Source: Micromonospora sp. NBC_00421
GTDB lineage: Bacteria; Actinomycetota; Actinomycetes; Mycobacteriales; Micromonosporaceae
NCBI RefSeq assembly: GCF_036017915.1
Contig: NZ_CP107929.1
Location: 4,406,001-4,470,000, forward strand
Direction of reading: 5' to 3'
Length of the DNA: 64,000 nucleotides
Below are positions 34,301 to 46,409 of this stretch, piece by piece. Numbering within the stretch: position 1 is the stretch's first letter; each line of letters opens with the position of its first letter. The position numbers were made by a program, and so were the translations under genes. The notes under the pieces were generated by a model. That model was not told the DNA's origin, did not search any database, and was given only the letters and a program-made list of their open reading frames with translations.

Positions 34301-37300
34301 GTACCGGGTAGCAACACGGTGCCGGACACGGCATGGTCGGTCAGCCAGGCATGCGAGGCGAGCGACAACTGCCCGGCCAGAAGCAGGCTCCCGGACCCAC
34401 CGACCGACAGCGCACCGCCGAGCAGGGGATGGTCCTCCCATTTCATGCCGAACCGAGCAGCTGCGGCCGTCCCGACGCCGGCGGGAGAGGTCTGGGCCCA
34501 GTAGTGGCGTCGTTGGAACGGATACGTCGGCAGATCCACCACCCGCGCACCCGAACCCGCAAACACACTCGCCCAATCCACCCCCACCCCACCGACGAAC
34601 CCCTCACCCACCGACCGCAAGAACCGATCCCAACCACCCTCACCCCGCCGCAACGACCCCACCACCACCGGCCGCAACGCCGGGTCCACCGCAGCCACCG
34701 AATCCAATACCCCACCCACCAACACCGGATGAGCAGAGCACTCGACAAACCTGGAGAACCCATCACCCACCAACCGGCTCACCGTGTCAGAAAACAACAC
34801 CCGCTCCCGCAAATTCCGATACCAATACCCACCATCCAAACCCGCCCCATCCACCAACCCACCCGACACCGACGAATAAAACGGCACCACCCCCGAAACA
34901 GGACACAACCCCTCAAGCAACACCCCCAACCGCGCCTCCACCGCCTCCACATGCACCGAATGCGACGCATAATCCACCGCCACCCGCCGCACCCACACCC
35001 CATCCCGCTCACACTCACCAACAAACCCCTCCACACCCTCCACATCCCCCGACACCACCACCGACGACGGACCATTCACCGCCGCCACACCCAACCGCCC
35101 ACCCCACCCCACCAACCGACCCTCCACAACACCCACCGACAACCCCACCGACACCATCGCACCCCGACCAGCAAGCACCTCACCAACCACCCGCGACCGC
35201 ACCACCACCACCCGCGCACCATCAACCACCGACAACACACCCCCCACCACCGCAGCCGCCACCTCACCCTGCGAATGCCCCACCACCGCATCCGGCACCA
35301 CACCCAACGACATCCACAACCGCCCCAAAGACACCATCACCGCCCACGACACCGGCTGCACCACATCAACCCGACCCCACAACCCCTCACCCCCCACACC
35401 ACACACCACCTCACGCAAATCCCAATCCACAAACCCCGCCAACGCCCGCCCACACTCCACCATCGACGCCGCAAACACCTCCGACTCCCCCCACAACACC
35501 GCACCCATCCCCACCCACTGCCACCCCTGCCCCGGAAACACAAACACCACCCCACCACCACCCGAACCCGAACCCGAACCCGAACCCGAACCCACCACCG
35601 AAGACCCCACACCCGACCCCTGAACCGAACCCGAACCCGACGTCCCGGAAACCGGCACCGCCACACCAGACGCCACCACATCCAAGCCCGCCACAACCTC
35701 CGCGACATCCCGACCCAACACCACCGCACGATGCTCAAACACCGACCGCGACGACACCAACGACCAACCCACATCCACCAACCCCGCACCAGACCCCGCA
35801 CCAGCGCCCGCACCAGAGCCGGCATCGTCGCTGGTAAGACCCGCACACAACTCCCGCAACCGCGCCGCCTGCGCCCGCAACGCCCCCACCGACCGCCCCG
35901 ACACCACCACCGGCACCACCGACATGGCCCCACCAGCACCACCTTCGCCACCACCAGCGGCATCGGCATCGGCATCGGTGGACCCAGCGGCCATGGCCTC
36001 ATCAAACTCCGGAGCCTGCTCCAAAATCAGATGCGCATTCGTCCCCGAAATCCCGAACGCCGACACCCCCGCACGACGCACACGATCCACCACCGGCCAA
36101 TCCCGAGTCTCCGTCACCACCTCCACCCCACCCGACGACCAATCCACCAACGGCGTCGGCACATCCACATGCAACGACCCCGGCACCACCCCCGCCCGCA
36201 ACGCCATCACCATCTTGATCACACCCGCCACACCCGCAGCAGCCTGCGCATGACCAATATTCGACTTCAACGAACCCAACAACAACGACCCACCCACACG
36301 ACCACGCCCATACACCCCCAACAACGCCCCCACCTCAATCGGATCACCCAACCGAGTCCCCGTCCCATGACCCTCCACCACATCCACCCCAGACGGCCCC
36401 AACCCCCCACTCGCCAACGCCGCACCAATCACCCGCTCCTGCGACGGACCCGACGGCGCCGTCAAACCATTCGACCCACCATCCTGATTCACCGCAGAAC
36501 CCCGCACCACCGCCAACACCCGATGACCACGCTCCCGCGCCACCGACAACCGCTCCAACACCACCACCCCCACACCCTCCCCCCACCCCGTCCCATCCGC
36601 ACCACCCGCAAACGCCCGACACCGCCCATCACCCGACAACCCACCCTGCCGAGAAAACTCCACAAACAACCCCGGCGCCGCAATCACCGTCACCCCACCC
36701 GCCAACGCCACATCACACTCACCCAACCGCAACCCCTGACACGCCAAATGCAACGCCACCAACGACGACGAACACGCCGTATCCACCGAAATCGACGGAC
36801 CCTCCAACCCCAACACATACGACACACGACCCGATGCGACGCTCACCGACTTGCCGGTGAGCAGATAGCCTTCGAACTCCTGCGGAGCCTCGTGTAGTCG
36901 GGCGGCATACTCCTGGTGTGTCAGGCCGGCATACACGCCGGTCCGGCTGCCCCGCAGGCCCGCCGGATCGATCCCCGCGCGTTCCAACGCCTCCCACGAC
37001 GTCTCCAGAAACAACCGCTGCTGCGGATCCATCGCCACCGCCTCACGCGGCGAAATACCAAAGAACTCCGCATCGAACATCCCCGCCTCATACACAAACC
37101 CCCCCTCCCGCACATACGACTTCCCCACGGCGCCCGGCACCGGATCGAAGAAGGAGTCCACGTCCCAGCCCCGGTCGTCGGGGGCTGGGCCGATGACGTC
37201 AGCCCCGTCCAGCAGGAGATCCCAGAGCTTCTCCGGAGTGTCGGCCCCGCCGGGGTAGCGGCAGGCCATGCCCACGATGGCGACAGGTTCGTCGGTGGGC

Positions 37301-40300
37301 ACGGTCGCGGCAGCCACCAGGACTTCCTCGGCAGGAGCGCCGACGAGCACGCCCCCCACGAACTTCGCCAACGTGGACGGGGTGGAGTGGTCGAAGACCA
37401 CCGTCGAGGGCAGGTTCAGGCCGGTCGTACTGTTCAAGCGGTTACGCAGTTCGAGTGCCGTGAGCGAGTCGAAGCCGGCATCTTTGAAGGCCCGGTTGGG
37501 CGCGACGGCATCCACCGTCTCGTGTCTCAGAACTGCCGCTGCCTCTGCCCGTACCGTCTGGAGAAGGACTCGCTGCCGATCCGCGTCGGACATCCCCGCC
37601 AACCGCTGTGCGAGGCCCTCCGTTGACGATTCGGCGTCCGCCCGCCGTGCATCGAGCGCACTCCTGGCTTCGGGCACACCGTCGAAGAGCCGTGCCGACC
37701 GCAGTTCGGCGAGGCGCGGCGCGAAGTCCGCCCATTCGACGTCGGCCACGGTGACTGACACGTCATCACGGTCGAGGGCCTGCTGCAGAGCGGCGATGCC
37801 GTGTTCCGGGTCCATGGCCGCGATGCCGCGACGGTTCAGGTTCTGCTCGCCGATCCCCTCGGCCATGCCACCGCCACCCCACAGTCCCCAGGCAATGGAG
37901 GTGGCGGGAAGACCCGCAGCACGACGCCGCTCCGCCAGGGCGTCCAGCGACGCGTTCGCCGCCGCGTACGCCGCTTGACCGCCGTTGCCCCAGACTCCGG
38001 TAACCGACGAGAAGAGGACGAAAGCCTCCAGATCCTGGTGCTGGGTGAGTTCGTCGAGTAGCAGCGCGGCGGCGGTCTTCGGGCGGAAGACCTCGTCGAT
38101 GTGTTCGGAGGTGAGAGTGTCGATCACCCCGTCGTGCAGCACTCCGGCGGTGTGGAAGACCGCAGTCGGCGGATGCGCCGCCAGGACGTCGGACAGTGCA
38201 GCCCGCTTCGCAACGTCGCAGGCGACGATGGTCACCGTGGCACCGAGCGCACGAAGATCAGCTTCAAGTTCCGCCGCGCCGGGGGCATGGACACCCCGCC
38301 GACTGGTCAGAACGAGGTGCTGGGCACCGTTCCGAGCGAGCCACCGGGCCACCCGGCCACCCAGACTTCCCGTACCTCCGGTCACCAGGATGTTCCCGCG
38401 GGGGCGCCATGTCCGGCGCACAGTGCCCGCCGCTCGCGTCACCCGACGTCCATAGACCCCTGAACCGCGGATCGCGATCTGATCCTCGCCGTCCGCCGCG
38501 GCCAGAGTGGTGGCGAGCTGGTCCAGCATCCGGACGTCCGGTACGGACGGAACGTCGACCAGGCCGCCCCAGCGGTCCGGCAGTTCCAGGGCCGCCACCC
38601 GCCCGAACGCCCACACCTGAGCGCCGAACACCTCCGGCATCTCCTGGGGCGTCACCGCCGCCGCCTGGCGAGTCACGCTCCACAGGGGGGCCTCGATCCC
38701 GACGTCACCGATGGCCTGCACCAGCGCCAGCGACGCGACCAGACCCATGCCGATGGAGGGGTGTTCAGGATGTGCGTCCTGCATGAGCCCGAGGAGGGAC
38801 ACGGCACCGGACAGCGGCACCGACCCGTCCGTCGTGGTAGCGAGTAGTTCGACTATCCGGGCCCGGTCCGCGAGTGGGTCGACGGCCAGCAGCTCGACCT
38901 CGGCACCCCTACGTACGAGCGCTGCCTTGATGTCTGCGGCGAGTTCCGAGCCGGCGGTCTCCGGGTCGGCGACCAGGAGCCAGCGGTGGGTGAGGGGTCG
39001 GGGGTCGCCCGTCGGCAGCGGCTTCCACACGATCCGATACCGCAACTCCCCCACCGGGTCGGCACCCACGACCGTCGTGGTGGCGGAGCCGGTCGGAGTA
39101 GGTGCCCAATAGTGGCGTCGTTGGAACGGATACGTCGGCAGGTCCACCAACCGCGCGTTCGTGCCCGCGAACACCCCACCCCAGTCCACGTCCATGCCAC
39201 CCACGAACGCCTCACCCACCGACGTGAGGAACCGACCCCACCCGCCATCGTCACGCCGCAGCGACCCCACCACCACCGGCCGCACACCCGCATCCACCAC
39301 CGCCGCCGACTCCAACACCCCACCCGCCAGAACCGGATGCCCCGAACACTCCACAAACCCCGAGAACCCGTCCGCCACCAACCGCCCCACAGCATCCGCG
39401 AACAACACCCGCTCCCGCAGATTCCGATACCAATACCCACCATCCAGAGCATGACCGTCGACCAGACCACCCACCAGAGAGGAATAAAACGGCACACTGC
39501 CCTGCTGCGGGGACAAACCATCCAGAAGCCGCGACAGCTCCCCCTCCACCGCCTCCACATGCGCCGAATGCGACGCATAATCCACCGCCACCCGCCGCAC
39601 CCACACACCATCACGCTCACAGTCGGCTATGAACCCCTCCGCCGCCTCCACGTCCCCCGACACCACCGTCAACGACGGACCATTCACCGCCGCCACACCC
39701 AACCGGCCGTGCCACCCCACCAACCGGCCCTCGACAGCAGCCACCGCAAGCGCCACCGACACCATCGCCCCACCACCGACCAACACCCCACCAATCACCC
39801 GCGACCGCAACGCCACCACCCGCGCACCATCAACCACGCTCAACACACCCGCCACCACCGCAGCCGCCACCTCACCCTGCGAATGCCCCACCACCGCATC
39901 CGGCACCACACCCACCGACACCCACAACCGCGCCAACGACACCATCACCGCCCACGACACCGGCTGCACCACATCAACCCGACCCCACAACCCCCCACCC
40001 GCACCGCCACGCACCACCTCCAACAAATCCCAATCCACAAACCCCGCCAACGCCCGCCCACACTCCACCATCGAACCGGCAAACACCTCCGACTCGTCCA
40101 ACAACACCGCACCCATACCCACCCACTGCCACCCCTGACCCGGAAACACAAACACCACCCGACCACCACCAACCGCCACACCCGAACCCACCGAACCCAC
40201 CACCACCGAACCCGAACCCGGCCGCTCCACCACCGAACCCGCCACCACCGAACCCGACGCCACCTCATCCAAACCAGCGACAACCTCCCCCACACCACCG

Positions 40301-43300
40301 CCGAACACGACCGCACGATGCTCGAACACCGACCGCGACGACACCAACGACCAACCCACATCCACCAGACCGGAACCACCGTCAGCCAGTCCCGCGCACA
40401 CCTCACGCAACCGGGCCGCCTGCGCCCGCAACGCCCCCACCGACCGCCCCGACACCACCACCGGAACCACCGACATGGACCCACCAGCACCACCCTCGGC
40501 ATCGGCATCGGCATCGGTGGACCCAGCGGCCATGGCCTCATCAAACTCCGGAGCCTGCTCCAAAATCAGATGCGCATTCGTCCCCGAAATACCGAACGCC
40601 GACACCCCCGCACGACGCACACGATCCACCACCGGCCAATCCCGAGTCTCCGTCACCACCTCCACCCCACCCGACGACCAATCCACCAACGGCGTCGGCA
40701 CATCCACATGCAACGACCCCGGCACCACCCCCGCCCGCAACGCCATCACCATCTTGATCACACCCGCCACACCCGCAGCAGCCTGCGCATGACCAATATT
40801 CGACTTCAACGAACCCAACAACAACGACCCACCCACACGACCACGCCCATACACCCCCAACAACGCCCCCACCTCAATCGGATCACCCAACCGAGTCCCC
40901 GTCCCATGACCCTCCACCACATCCACCCCAGACGGCCCCAACCCCCCACTCGCCAACGCCGCACCAATCACCCGCTCCTGCGACGGACCCGACGGCGCCG
41001 TCAAACCATTCGACCCACCATCCTGATTCACCGCAGAACCCCGCACCACCGCCAACACCCGATGACCACGCTCCCGCGCCACCGACAACCGCTCCAACAC
41101 CACCACCCCCACACCCTCCCCCCACCCCGTCCCATCCGCACCACCCGCAAACGCCCGACACCGCCCATCACCCGACAACCCACCCTGCCGAGAAAACTCC
41201 ACAAACAACCCCGGCGCCGCAATCACCGTCACCCCACCCGCCAACGCCACATCACACTCACCCAACCGCAACCCCTGACACGCCAAATGCAACGCCACCA
41301 ACGACGACGAACACGCCGTATCCACCGAAATCGACGGACCCTCCAACCCCAACACATACGACACACGACCCGACACCACACTCGGCGACGTCCCCGTCAA
41401 CAAATAACCCTCAAACCCACCCCCCGACTCCACCAACCGCGGCCCATACTCCTGACCCATCACCCCCACATACACACCCGTCCGGCTGCCCCGCAAACCC
41501 ACCGGATCAATCCCCGCGCGTTCCAACGCCTCCCACGACACCTCCAACAACAACCGCTGCTGCGGATCCATCGCCACCGCCTCACGCGGCGAAATACCAA
41601 AGAACTCCGCATCGAACATCCCCGCCTCATACACAAACCCCCCCTCCCGCACATACGACTTCCCCACCACCCCCCGCACCGGATCAAACAACCCCTCCAC
41701 ATCCCAACCCCGATCCACCGGAAACCCCGACACCGCATCCCCACCCCCCACCACCAAATCCCACAAACCCTCCGCCGACACCACACCACCCGGAAAACGA
41801 CACCCCATCCCCACCACCACCACCGGATCATCCACAACAGCAACCGAAGTGACCTGCCGAACCTGCTCCGGCTGTCGGCCATGGAGTTCGTCCTGCAGTT
41901 TCCGGGCAACGGCCATCGGAGTGGGATGGTTGTAGACAAGCGAGGCTGGCACCCGGATTCCGGTGCTGTGGCTCAGATGGCCACACAGCTCGACCGCAGT
42001 GACAGACTCGAATCCCTGTTCCTTGAAGGTGCGCTCCGGATCGACCGCCTGGGCCGAGTCGAGTCCCAGGACGACGGCGGTGCCGGCGCGGACAACGGCC
42101 AGCAGTCGAATCAGCTGCTCGGGCTCGGCCAACGTCAGCAGTTCGGCGCGAAGCCCCGACTCTGATTCGGCTGGTTCGTGCTCCCGCTCTGCGTGGTCGT
42201 CCAGGACGGGAGCAGGTACGCCGTCGGTGTTCGGTGCCCAGTAGTGGCGTCGTTGGAACGGATACGTCGGCAGATCCACCACCCGCGCACCCGAACCCGC
42301 AAACACACTCGCCCAATCCACCCCCACCCCACCGACGAACCCCTCACCCACCGACCGCAAGAACCGATCCCAACCACCCTCACCCCGCCGCAACGACCCC
42401 ACCACCACCGGCCGCAACGCCGGGTCCACCGCAGCCACCGAATCCAATACCCCACCCACCAACACCGGATGAGCAGAGCACTCGACAAACCTGGAGAACC
42501 CATCACCCACCAACCGGCTCACCGTGTCAGAAAACAACACCCGCTCCCGCAAATTCCGATACCAATACCCACCATCCAAACCCGCCCCATCCACCAACCC
42601 ACCCGACACCGACGAATAAAACGGCACCACCCCCGAAACAGGACACAACCCCTCAAGCAACACCCCCAACCGCGCCTCCACCGCCTCCACATGCACCGAA
42701 TGCGACGCATAATCCACCGCCACCCGCCGCACCCACACCCCATCCCGCTCACACTCACCAACAAACCCCTCCACACCCTCCACATCCCCCGACACCACCA
42801 CCGACGACGGACCATTCACCGCCGCCACACCCAACCGCCCACCCCACCCCACCAACCGACCCTCCACAACACCCACCGACAACCCCACCGACACCATCGC
42901 ACCCCGACCAGCAAGCACCTCACCAACCACCCGCGACCGCACCACCACCACCCGCGCACCATCAACCACCGACAACACACCCCCCACCACCGCAGCCGCC
43001 ACCTCACCCTGCGAATGCCCCACCACCGCATCCGGCACCACACCCAACGACATCCACAACCGCCCCAAAGACACCATCACCGCCCACGACACCGGCTGCA
43101 CCACATCAACCCGACCCCCCAACCCCCACCCCCCACACCACACACCACCTCACGCAAATCCCAATCCACAAACCCCGCCAACGCCCGCCCACACTCCACC
43201 ATCGACGCCGCAAACACCTCCGACTCCCCCCACAACACCGCACCCATCCCCACCCACTGCCACCCCTGCCCCGGAAACACAAACACCACCCCACCACCAC

Positions 43301-44984
43301 CACCACCCGAACCCGAACCCGAACCCACCGAACCCACCACCACGCCCGAACCCCCCACCACACCCGACACCAAACCCGAAACCGAACCCGACGTCCCGGA
43401 AACCGGCACCGCCACACCAGACGCCACCACATCCAAGCCCGCCACAACCTCCGCGACATCCCGACCCAACACCACCGCACGATGCTCAAACACCGACCGC
43501 GACGACACCAACGACCAACCCACATCCACCAACCCCGCACCAGACCCGGCACCAGACCCGGCACCAGCGCCCGCACCAGGGCCGGCATCGTCGCTGGTAA
43601 GACCCGCACACACCTCACGCAACCGCGCCGCCTGCGCCCGCAACGCCCCCACCGACCGCCCCGACACCACCACCGGCACCACCGACAAACCTCGATCACC
43701 CACACCGACAGCCGGCTTCTCCACCATCACGGGAGCCTGTTCGACAATCAGATGGGCATTCGTACCGCCCATGCCGAAGGAACTCACCCCGGCAGTACGC
43801 GGGCGGTCCGTCGCGTGGCCCGGCCACGGTTGCAGTTCCGTGTGGACCCGCAGGTTCAGCTCGTCGAGGGGGATGTCCGGGTTCGGCGTACGGAAATTGA
43901 GGCTCGGCGGCAACACTCCCTCGCGTACGCACAGCACGACCTTCAGCAGGCCGGTGATGCCGGCGGCACCCTCCAGGTGACCGATGTTGGTCTTGACCGA
44001 TCCGACCGCGAGGGGGTTGTCGCAGTCGCGGCCGGCACCCAGCACCGCTCCGAGGGCCGCCGCCTCGACGGGGTCGCCGACCCTCGTCCCGGTGCCGTGC
44101 AGCTCGACGTAGTCCACGTGTCGGGGGGGCACCCCCGCCCGCTCGTACGCCCGGCGCAGCAGGGTCTCCTGTGCCTCCCGGTCGGGATGGGTAAGGCCGG
44201 GGCCACCGCCGTCGTTGTTGACGGCGCCGCCCCGGATGACGCAGTGCACCCGGTCGCCGTCCTCGACCGCGTGGGCCAGCGGCTTGAGGACCAGGGCCAC
44301 ACCACCCTCACCACGGACGTAGCCGTTGGCCCGGGCGTCGAAGGTGAAGCAGCGTCCGTCAGGGGACAGTGCGCCCATGCGTGCCATGCCGGCGGTGCTC
44401 TCGTCGGCCAGGATGAGACTCACCCCGCCGACGACGGCGACCGCGCTCTCGCCCCGCAGCAGGCTTTCGCACGCCAGGTGGACGGCGACCAGCGAGGACG
44501 ACTGCGCCGAGTCGACGGTGAAGCTGGGGCCACGCAGACCCAGCAGGTAAGACAGGCGGTTCGCCGTGAGGCTACGGTTCAGGCCGGTCGCGGTGTGGCT
44601 GCCGATCGGCGTTCCGGAGCGGTGCAGCAGGGTGGCGTAGTCGTCGGCGGTGAGCCCCACGAAGACGCCGGTGTCGGAGCCCCTGAGGTCGGTCGGTCGG
44701 ATGCGGGCGTGCTCCAGGGCCTCCCAGCCGAGTTCGAGCATCAGGCGCTGTTGCGGGTCTACGGCGGCCGCCTGGCGCGGGGACATCCCGAAGAACGCTG
44801 CGTCGGATTCGCCCTTTCCCTCCACCACCGCCCGCCAGCTGCCGTCGGACTGGCGGTCGACCGCGCTCCGACCGCCGCACAGCAACTCCCAGAACTCGTC
44901 GATTCCCGGTGCGTCAGGAAGGCGGCAGGACATTCCGATGACGGCGATGTCGCTGTGCCGCAACACGTCACCTTGCTCGGTCAT
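31393..44984 (-). CDS. Polyketide synthase, loading module + modules 1 and 2 (TylGI-like), with apparent frameshift
   Basis: About 4530 residues if an apparent one-base deletion near 43126-43130 is repaired. Loading module: KSQ about residues 12-420 with Gln161 replacing the active-site Cys (DSAQSSS), AT about 560-915 (GHSQG, YASH: methylmalonyl), ACP about 945-1035 (GFES). This decarboxylates methylmalonyl to a propionyl starter. Module 1: KS about 1048-1475, AT about 1608-1958 (YASH), KR with GGTGSLGG and LHD, ACP. Module 2: KS about 2565-2990, AT about 3146-3495 (YASH), DH about 3515-3810 ([16 protein letters not shown]), KR about 4060-4270 ([16 protein letters not shown], but FSG in place of FSS), ACP, docking tail. 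Start MTEQ at 44984 has AGGAGA six bases upstream. As read, translation stops at 43077 and the rest is open again from 43143; given intact downstream domains, a sequencing/assembly error in a C-run is more likely than a dead gene. Confidence 0.93.
32831..32875 (-). repeat. Three 15-bp tandem repeats in module 2
   Basis: Three exact copies of a 15-base unit (CCGGCCTGCTCCGGC on the plus strand) encode a repeated Glu-Gln-Ala-Gly-Pro motif in the linker just before the KR glycine loop of module 2. In frame, so neutral to translation; likely a flexible linker expansion. Confidence 0.9.
33281..33346 (-). repeat. Four 15-bp tandem repeats in module 2
   Basis: Four units of CTGCGGCCGGCGGTG (the fourth has CTC at its start) plus a partial fifth encode repeated Arg-Ser-Thr-Ala-Gly in the structural KR subdomain region of module 2. 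In frame and probably a length-variable loop. Confidence 0.9.
34500..35925 (-). repeat. 1.4-kb duplicated AT tract, copy in module 2
   Basis: The module 2 AT and part of its KS-AT linker are nearly identical to the loading-module AT at 42240-43686 (constant offset of about 7740 bases until the indel at 43126). The AT sub-type differs from that of modules 1 and 4 in its central part, so two AT versions exist in two copies each. Coding-strand third positions are again G/T. Confidence 0.88.
35561..35593 (-). repeat. Hexanucleotide tandem repeat in the KS-AT linker of module 2
   Basis: Five copies of CCCGAA plus CCC on the plus strand encode a Gly-Ser run ([11 protein letters not shown]) just before the AT GQG motif. 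Equivalent positions in the loading AT (about 43303-43330), module 1 (about 40195-40220) and module 4 (about 23705-23755) carry different numbers or variants, so linker length is variable between otherwise identical copies. Confidence 0.85.
35955..37128 (-). repeat. KS tract of module 2 shared with modules 1 and 4, interrupted by a divergent patch
   Basis: Bases 35955-36832 match the module 1 KS (about 40495-41372) almost perfectly. Bases 36833-36970 then switch to unrelated-looking, C-rich codon use with several amino-acid changes (ASGR/KSVSVAS region), and 36972-37128 matches the other copies again. This patchwork is what partial gene conversion leaves behind. Confidence 0.82.
38972..41847 (-). 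repeat. 2.9-kb duplicated KS-AT tract, copy in module 1
   Basis: Partner of the module 4 tract at 22466-25407, covering KS, AT and post-AT linker of module 1. The linker between KS and AT (about 40200-40545) is shorter and differs. The adjacent KR and ACP of module 1 (37300-38970) have ordinary C-rich codon use, so the boundary of the tract is also a boundary of base composition. Confidence 0.9.
42240..43686 (-). repeat. 1.4-kb duplicated AT tract, copy in the loading module
   Basis: Partner of 34500-35925. Identity begins at the AGTAGTGGCGTCG end of the AT and runs to the KS-AT linker, where the two copies differ in the number of glycine-serine repeat units. The KSQ upstream (43730-44940) is not part of the repeat and has ordinary codon use. 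Confidence 0.88.
43111..43140 (-). other. Apparent one-base frameshift in the loading-module AT
   Basis: Comparing this stretch with its near-identical copy in the module 2 AT (35371-35400) shows one base fewer here: the module 2 copy has four Cs, T, C, A before the next C-run, while this copy has five Cs then A. The reading frame of the AT changes at this point and ends at 43077. On the coding strand the site consists of three closely spaced G-runs of five or six, a sequence prone to polymerase and sequencing slippage. Real mutation versus read error cannot be told from the sequence alone. Confidence 0.8.
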
Positions 44985-45200
44985 GACGTCTCCTGGGTTC
45001 GAAAGAAACGATGCTCGGAAGCACACTCCCGGCCCGACCGGACGGCTACGCTGCGCTGCCTGCGTCTCCGCCCACAACTCGCGTTGTCCCGGCGGGCACG
45101 TACGACGACGGGTTTCGGTTCCACCGGGCCGGCGTCAGCTCCGGGCCGGCCGTGCCGGTGCGTTGACCCGATCGTCACCTGATCCGGCGCCCAGGCCGGG
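44985..45200. other. Gap between the P450 gene and the first PKS gene
   Basis: About 216 bases between two genes on the same strand. It holds the PKS ribosome-binding site (AGGAGA, six bases before the ATG at 44984) and a repeated CCGGGCCGGC-like element near 45127-45150. No convincing -35/-10 pair or small gene is visible; a PKS promoter may lie here. Confidence 0.4.
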
Positions 45201-46409
45201 TCACCACGTCACCGGCAGGGCCACGAGGCTGCGTACCATCATTCCGCGGTTCCATTCGAGTTCGCTTTCCTCGACGGCCAGGCGGAGACCGGGAAGTCGC
45301 CTGACCAAGGCACCGACGGCGGCCTGTATCTCCCATCTGGCCAGTGCCGCCCCGATGCAGTAATGGGGCCCGTGCCCGAACGCGATGTGCGGGTTCGGGT
45401 CACGGTCGAGCACGATGTCGGCGGCCTTCGCGAAAGCGTCGTCATCCTGGTTGGCGGAGGCCAGTGAGAAGACGACGGCGTCGCCGGCCCGGATGGTCGT
45501 CCCGTTCAGTTCCAGGTCCTCGGTGGCGATACGGGTGGGGCCGACCGAGGCCCAGAGCGGGGCCGCCCGCAGCAGTTCCTCGACTGCCGTGGGGATCAGC
45601 TCCGGGCGGGCGTGGAGTTGCGCATACCGGGTGCGGTCGCGCAGCAGGAGGAAGACCTGCGAGGCGATCTGGCTGGCGGTGGTCTCGTGCCCACCGACGA
45701 GCAGCCCGCCGGTGAGCATGACGAGTTCCTCCTCGGTGAGCCGGTCACCGTCGTCCCGCGCCTCGACCAGGGCACCGAGAAGGTCGTCGGTGCGGTGCGC
45801 GCGACGCTGTGCAAGGAGGCCGCCCAGGTACTCGACGAAATCCTGTACCGCGCGGTCGACCTGGTCGGCCGTGTATCGGGTGGAGGACATCAGGGCGTCG
45901 CTGAAGGCACGGAACAGGTGCTGCTCGTCGTACCCGATGCCCATCATGTCGCAGATGATCATCACCGGCAGGGGGAGCGCGAGCTGCTGCACGAGGTCGG
46001 CCGGCGGCCCGGTCTCGACCATGTCGTCGAGGATCTGGTCGGCGAGTTGGACGACGCGCGGGGCGATGTCCCGTACGCGCTTCGGCGTGAACGCCGTGGC
46101 GACGAGTCTGCGCAGGCGGGCGTGCGCGTCGGGGGGTAGGCCCATCAGCCCGTCGGGTTCCTGGAGACGGGGAGAGGCACGGGGTACGTCCCGCCCGGCG
46201 CCGGCGGCGATGCTGAGCCGGGGGTCGGAGAGTCCCTTCCTGACGTCGGCGTGCCGGGTGACCAGCCAGGCATCCCCGCCGTAGGGCATCCGGACACGGG
46301 CGACCGGCTCTTTTACGCGCAGTTCGCCATAGGTGGGATCGATATCCAGGTCGGTGCGGTCACTGAAGGGGTAGGACCTGCTGGAACCGGCCGTTACTGG
46401 GTGCTCCAT
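45201..46409 (-). CDS. Cytochrome P450, macrolide tailoring (MycG/CYP107-like)
   Basis: A 402-residue P450. Haem loop FGHGPHYCIG with the ligand Cys near residue 350, K-helix EELLR, and I-helix GGHETT are all intact, so it should be catalytically competent. The N-terminus (YGELRVKEPVARVRMPYGG) and the C-terminus (LPGLRLAVEESELEWNRG then LVALPVTW) read much like MycG, the mycinamicin hydroxylase/epoxidase. By that resemblance it is the better candidate for 12,13-epoxidation of a rosamicin-type ring; this is inference. Start at 46409 is chosen over an upstream ATG at 46445 because GGAGGAG precedes it. It needs an external ferredoxin and none is encoded beside it. Divergent from the second P450 gene, with a 491-base shared upstream region. 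Confidence 0.9.
   Translation of the reverse strand: MEHPVTAGSSRSYPFSDRTDLDIDPTYGELRVKEPVARVRMPYGGDAWLVTRHADVRKGLSDPRLSIAAGAGRDVPRASPRLQEPDGLMGLPPDAHARLRRLVATAFTPKRVRDIAPRVVQLADQILDDMVETGPPADLVQQLALPLPVMIICDMMGIGYDEQHLFRAFSDALMSSTRYTADQVDRAVQDFVEYLGGLLAQRRAHRTDDLLGALVEARDDGDRLTEEELVMLTGGLLVGGHETTASQIASQVFLLLRDRTRYAQLHARPELIPTAVEELLRAAPLWASVGPTRIATEDLELNGTTIRAGDAVVFSLASANQDDDAFAKAADIVLDRDPNPHIAFGHGPHYCIGAALARWEIQAAVGALVRRLPGLRLAVEESELEWNRGMMVRSLVALPVTW

Noticed and set aside
35561..35593. CCCGAA array as a CRISPR or regulatory repeat
   Set aside because: Units are six bases, contiguous without spacers, in frame, and encode a Gly-Ser linker.
38986..42165. Plus-strand His/Arg/Pro-rich open frames (also 20353-25929, 34333-36897, 42234-45182)
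   Set aside because: They are antisense to the C-depleted KS/AT tracts; the His/Arg/Pro/Thr bias is simply the complement of G/T-rich codons, not a real low-complexity protein.
31393..43143. A separate PKS gene starting at 43143
   Set aside because: Its first residues lie in the middle of an AT domain whose N-terminal half is encoded in the adjacent frame; a frameshift explains this better than a new start.
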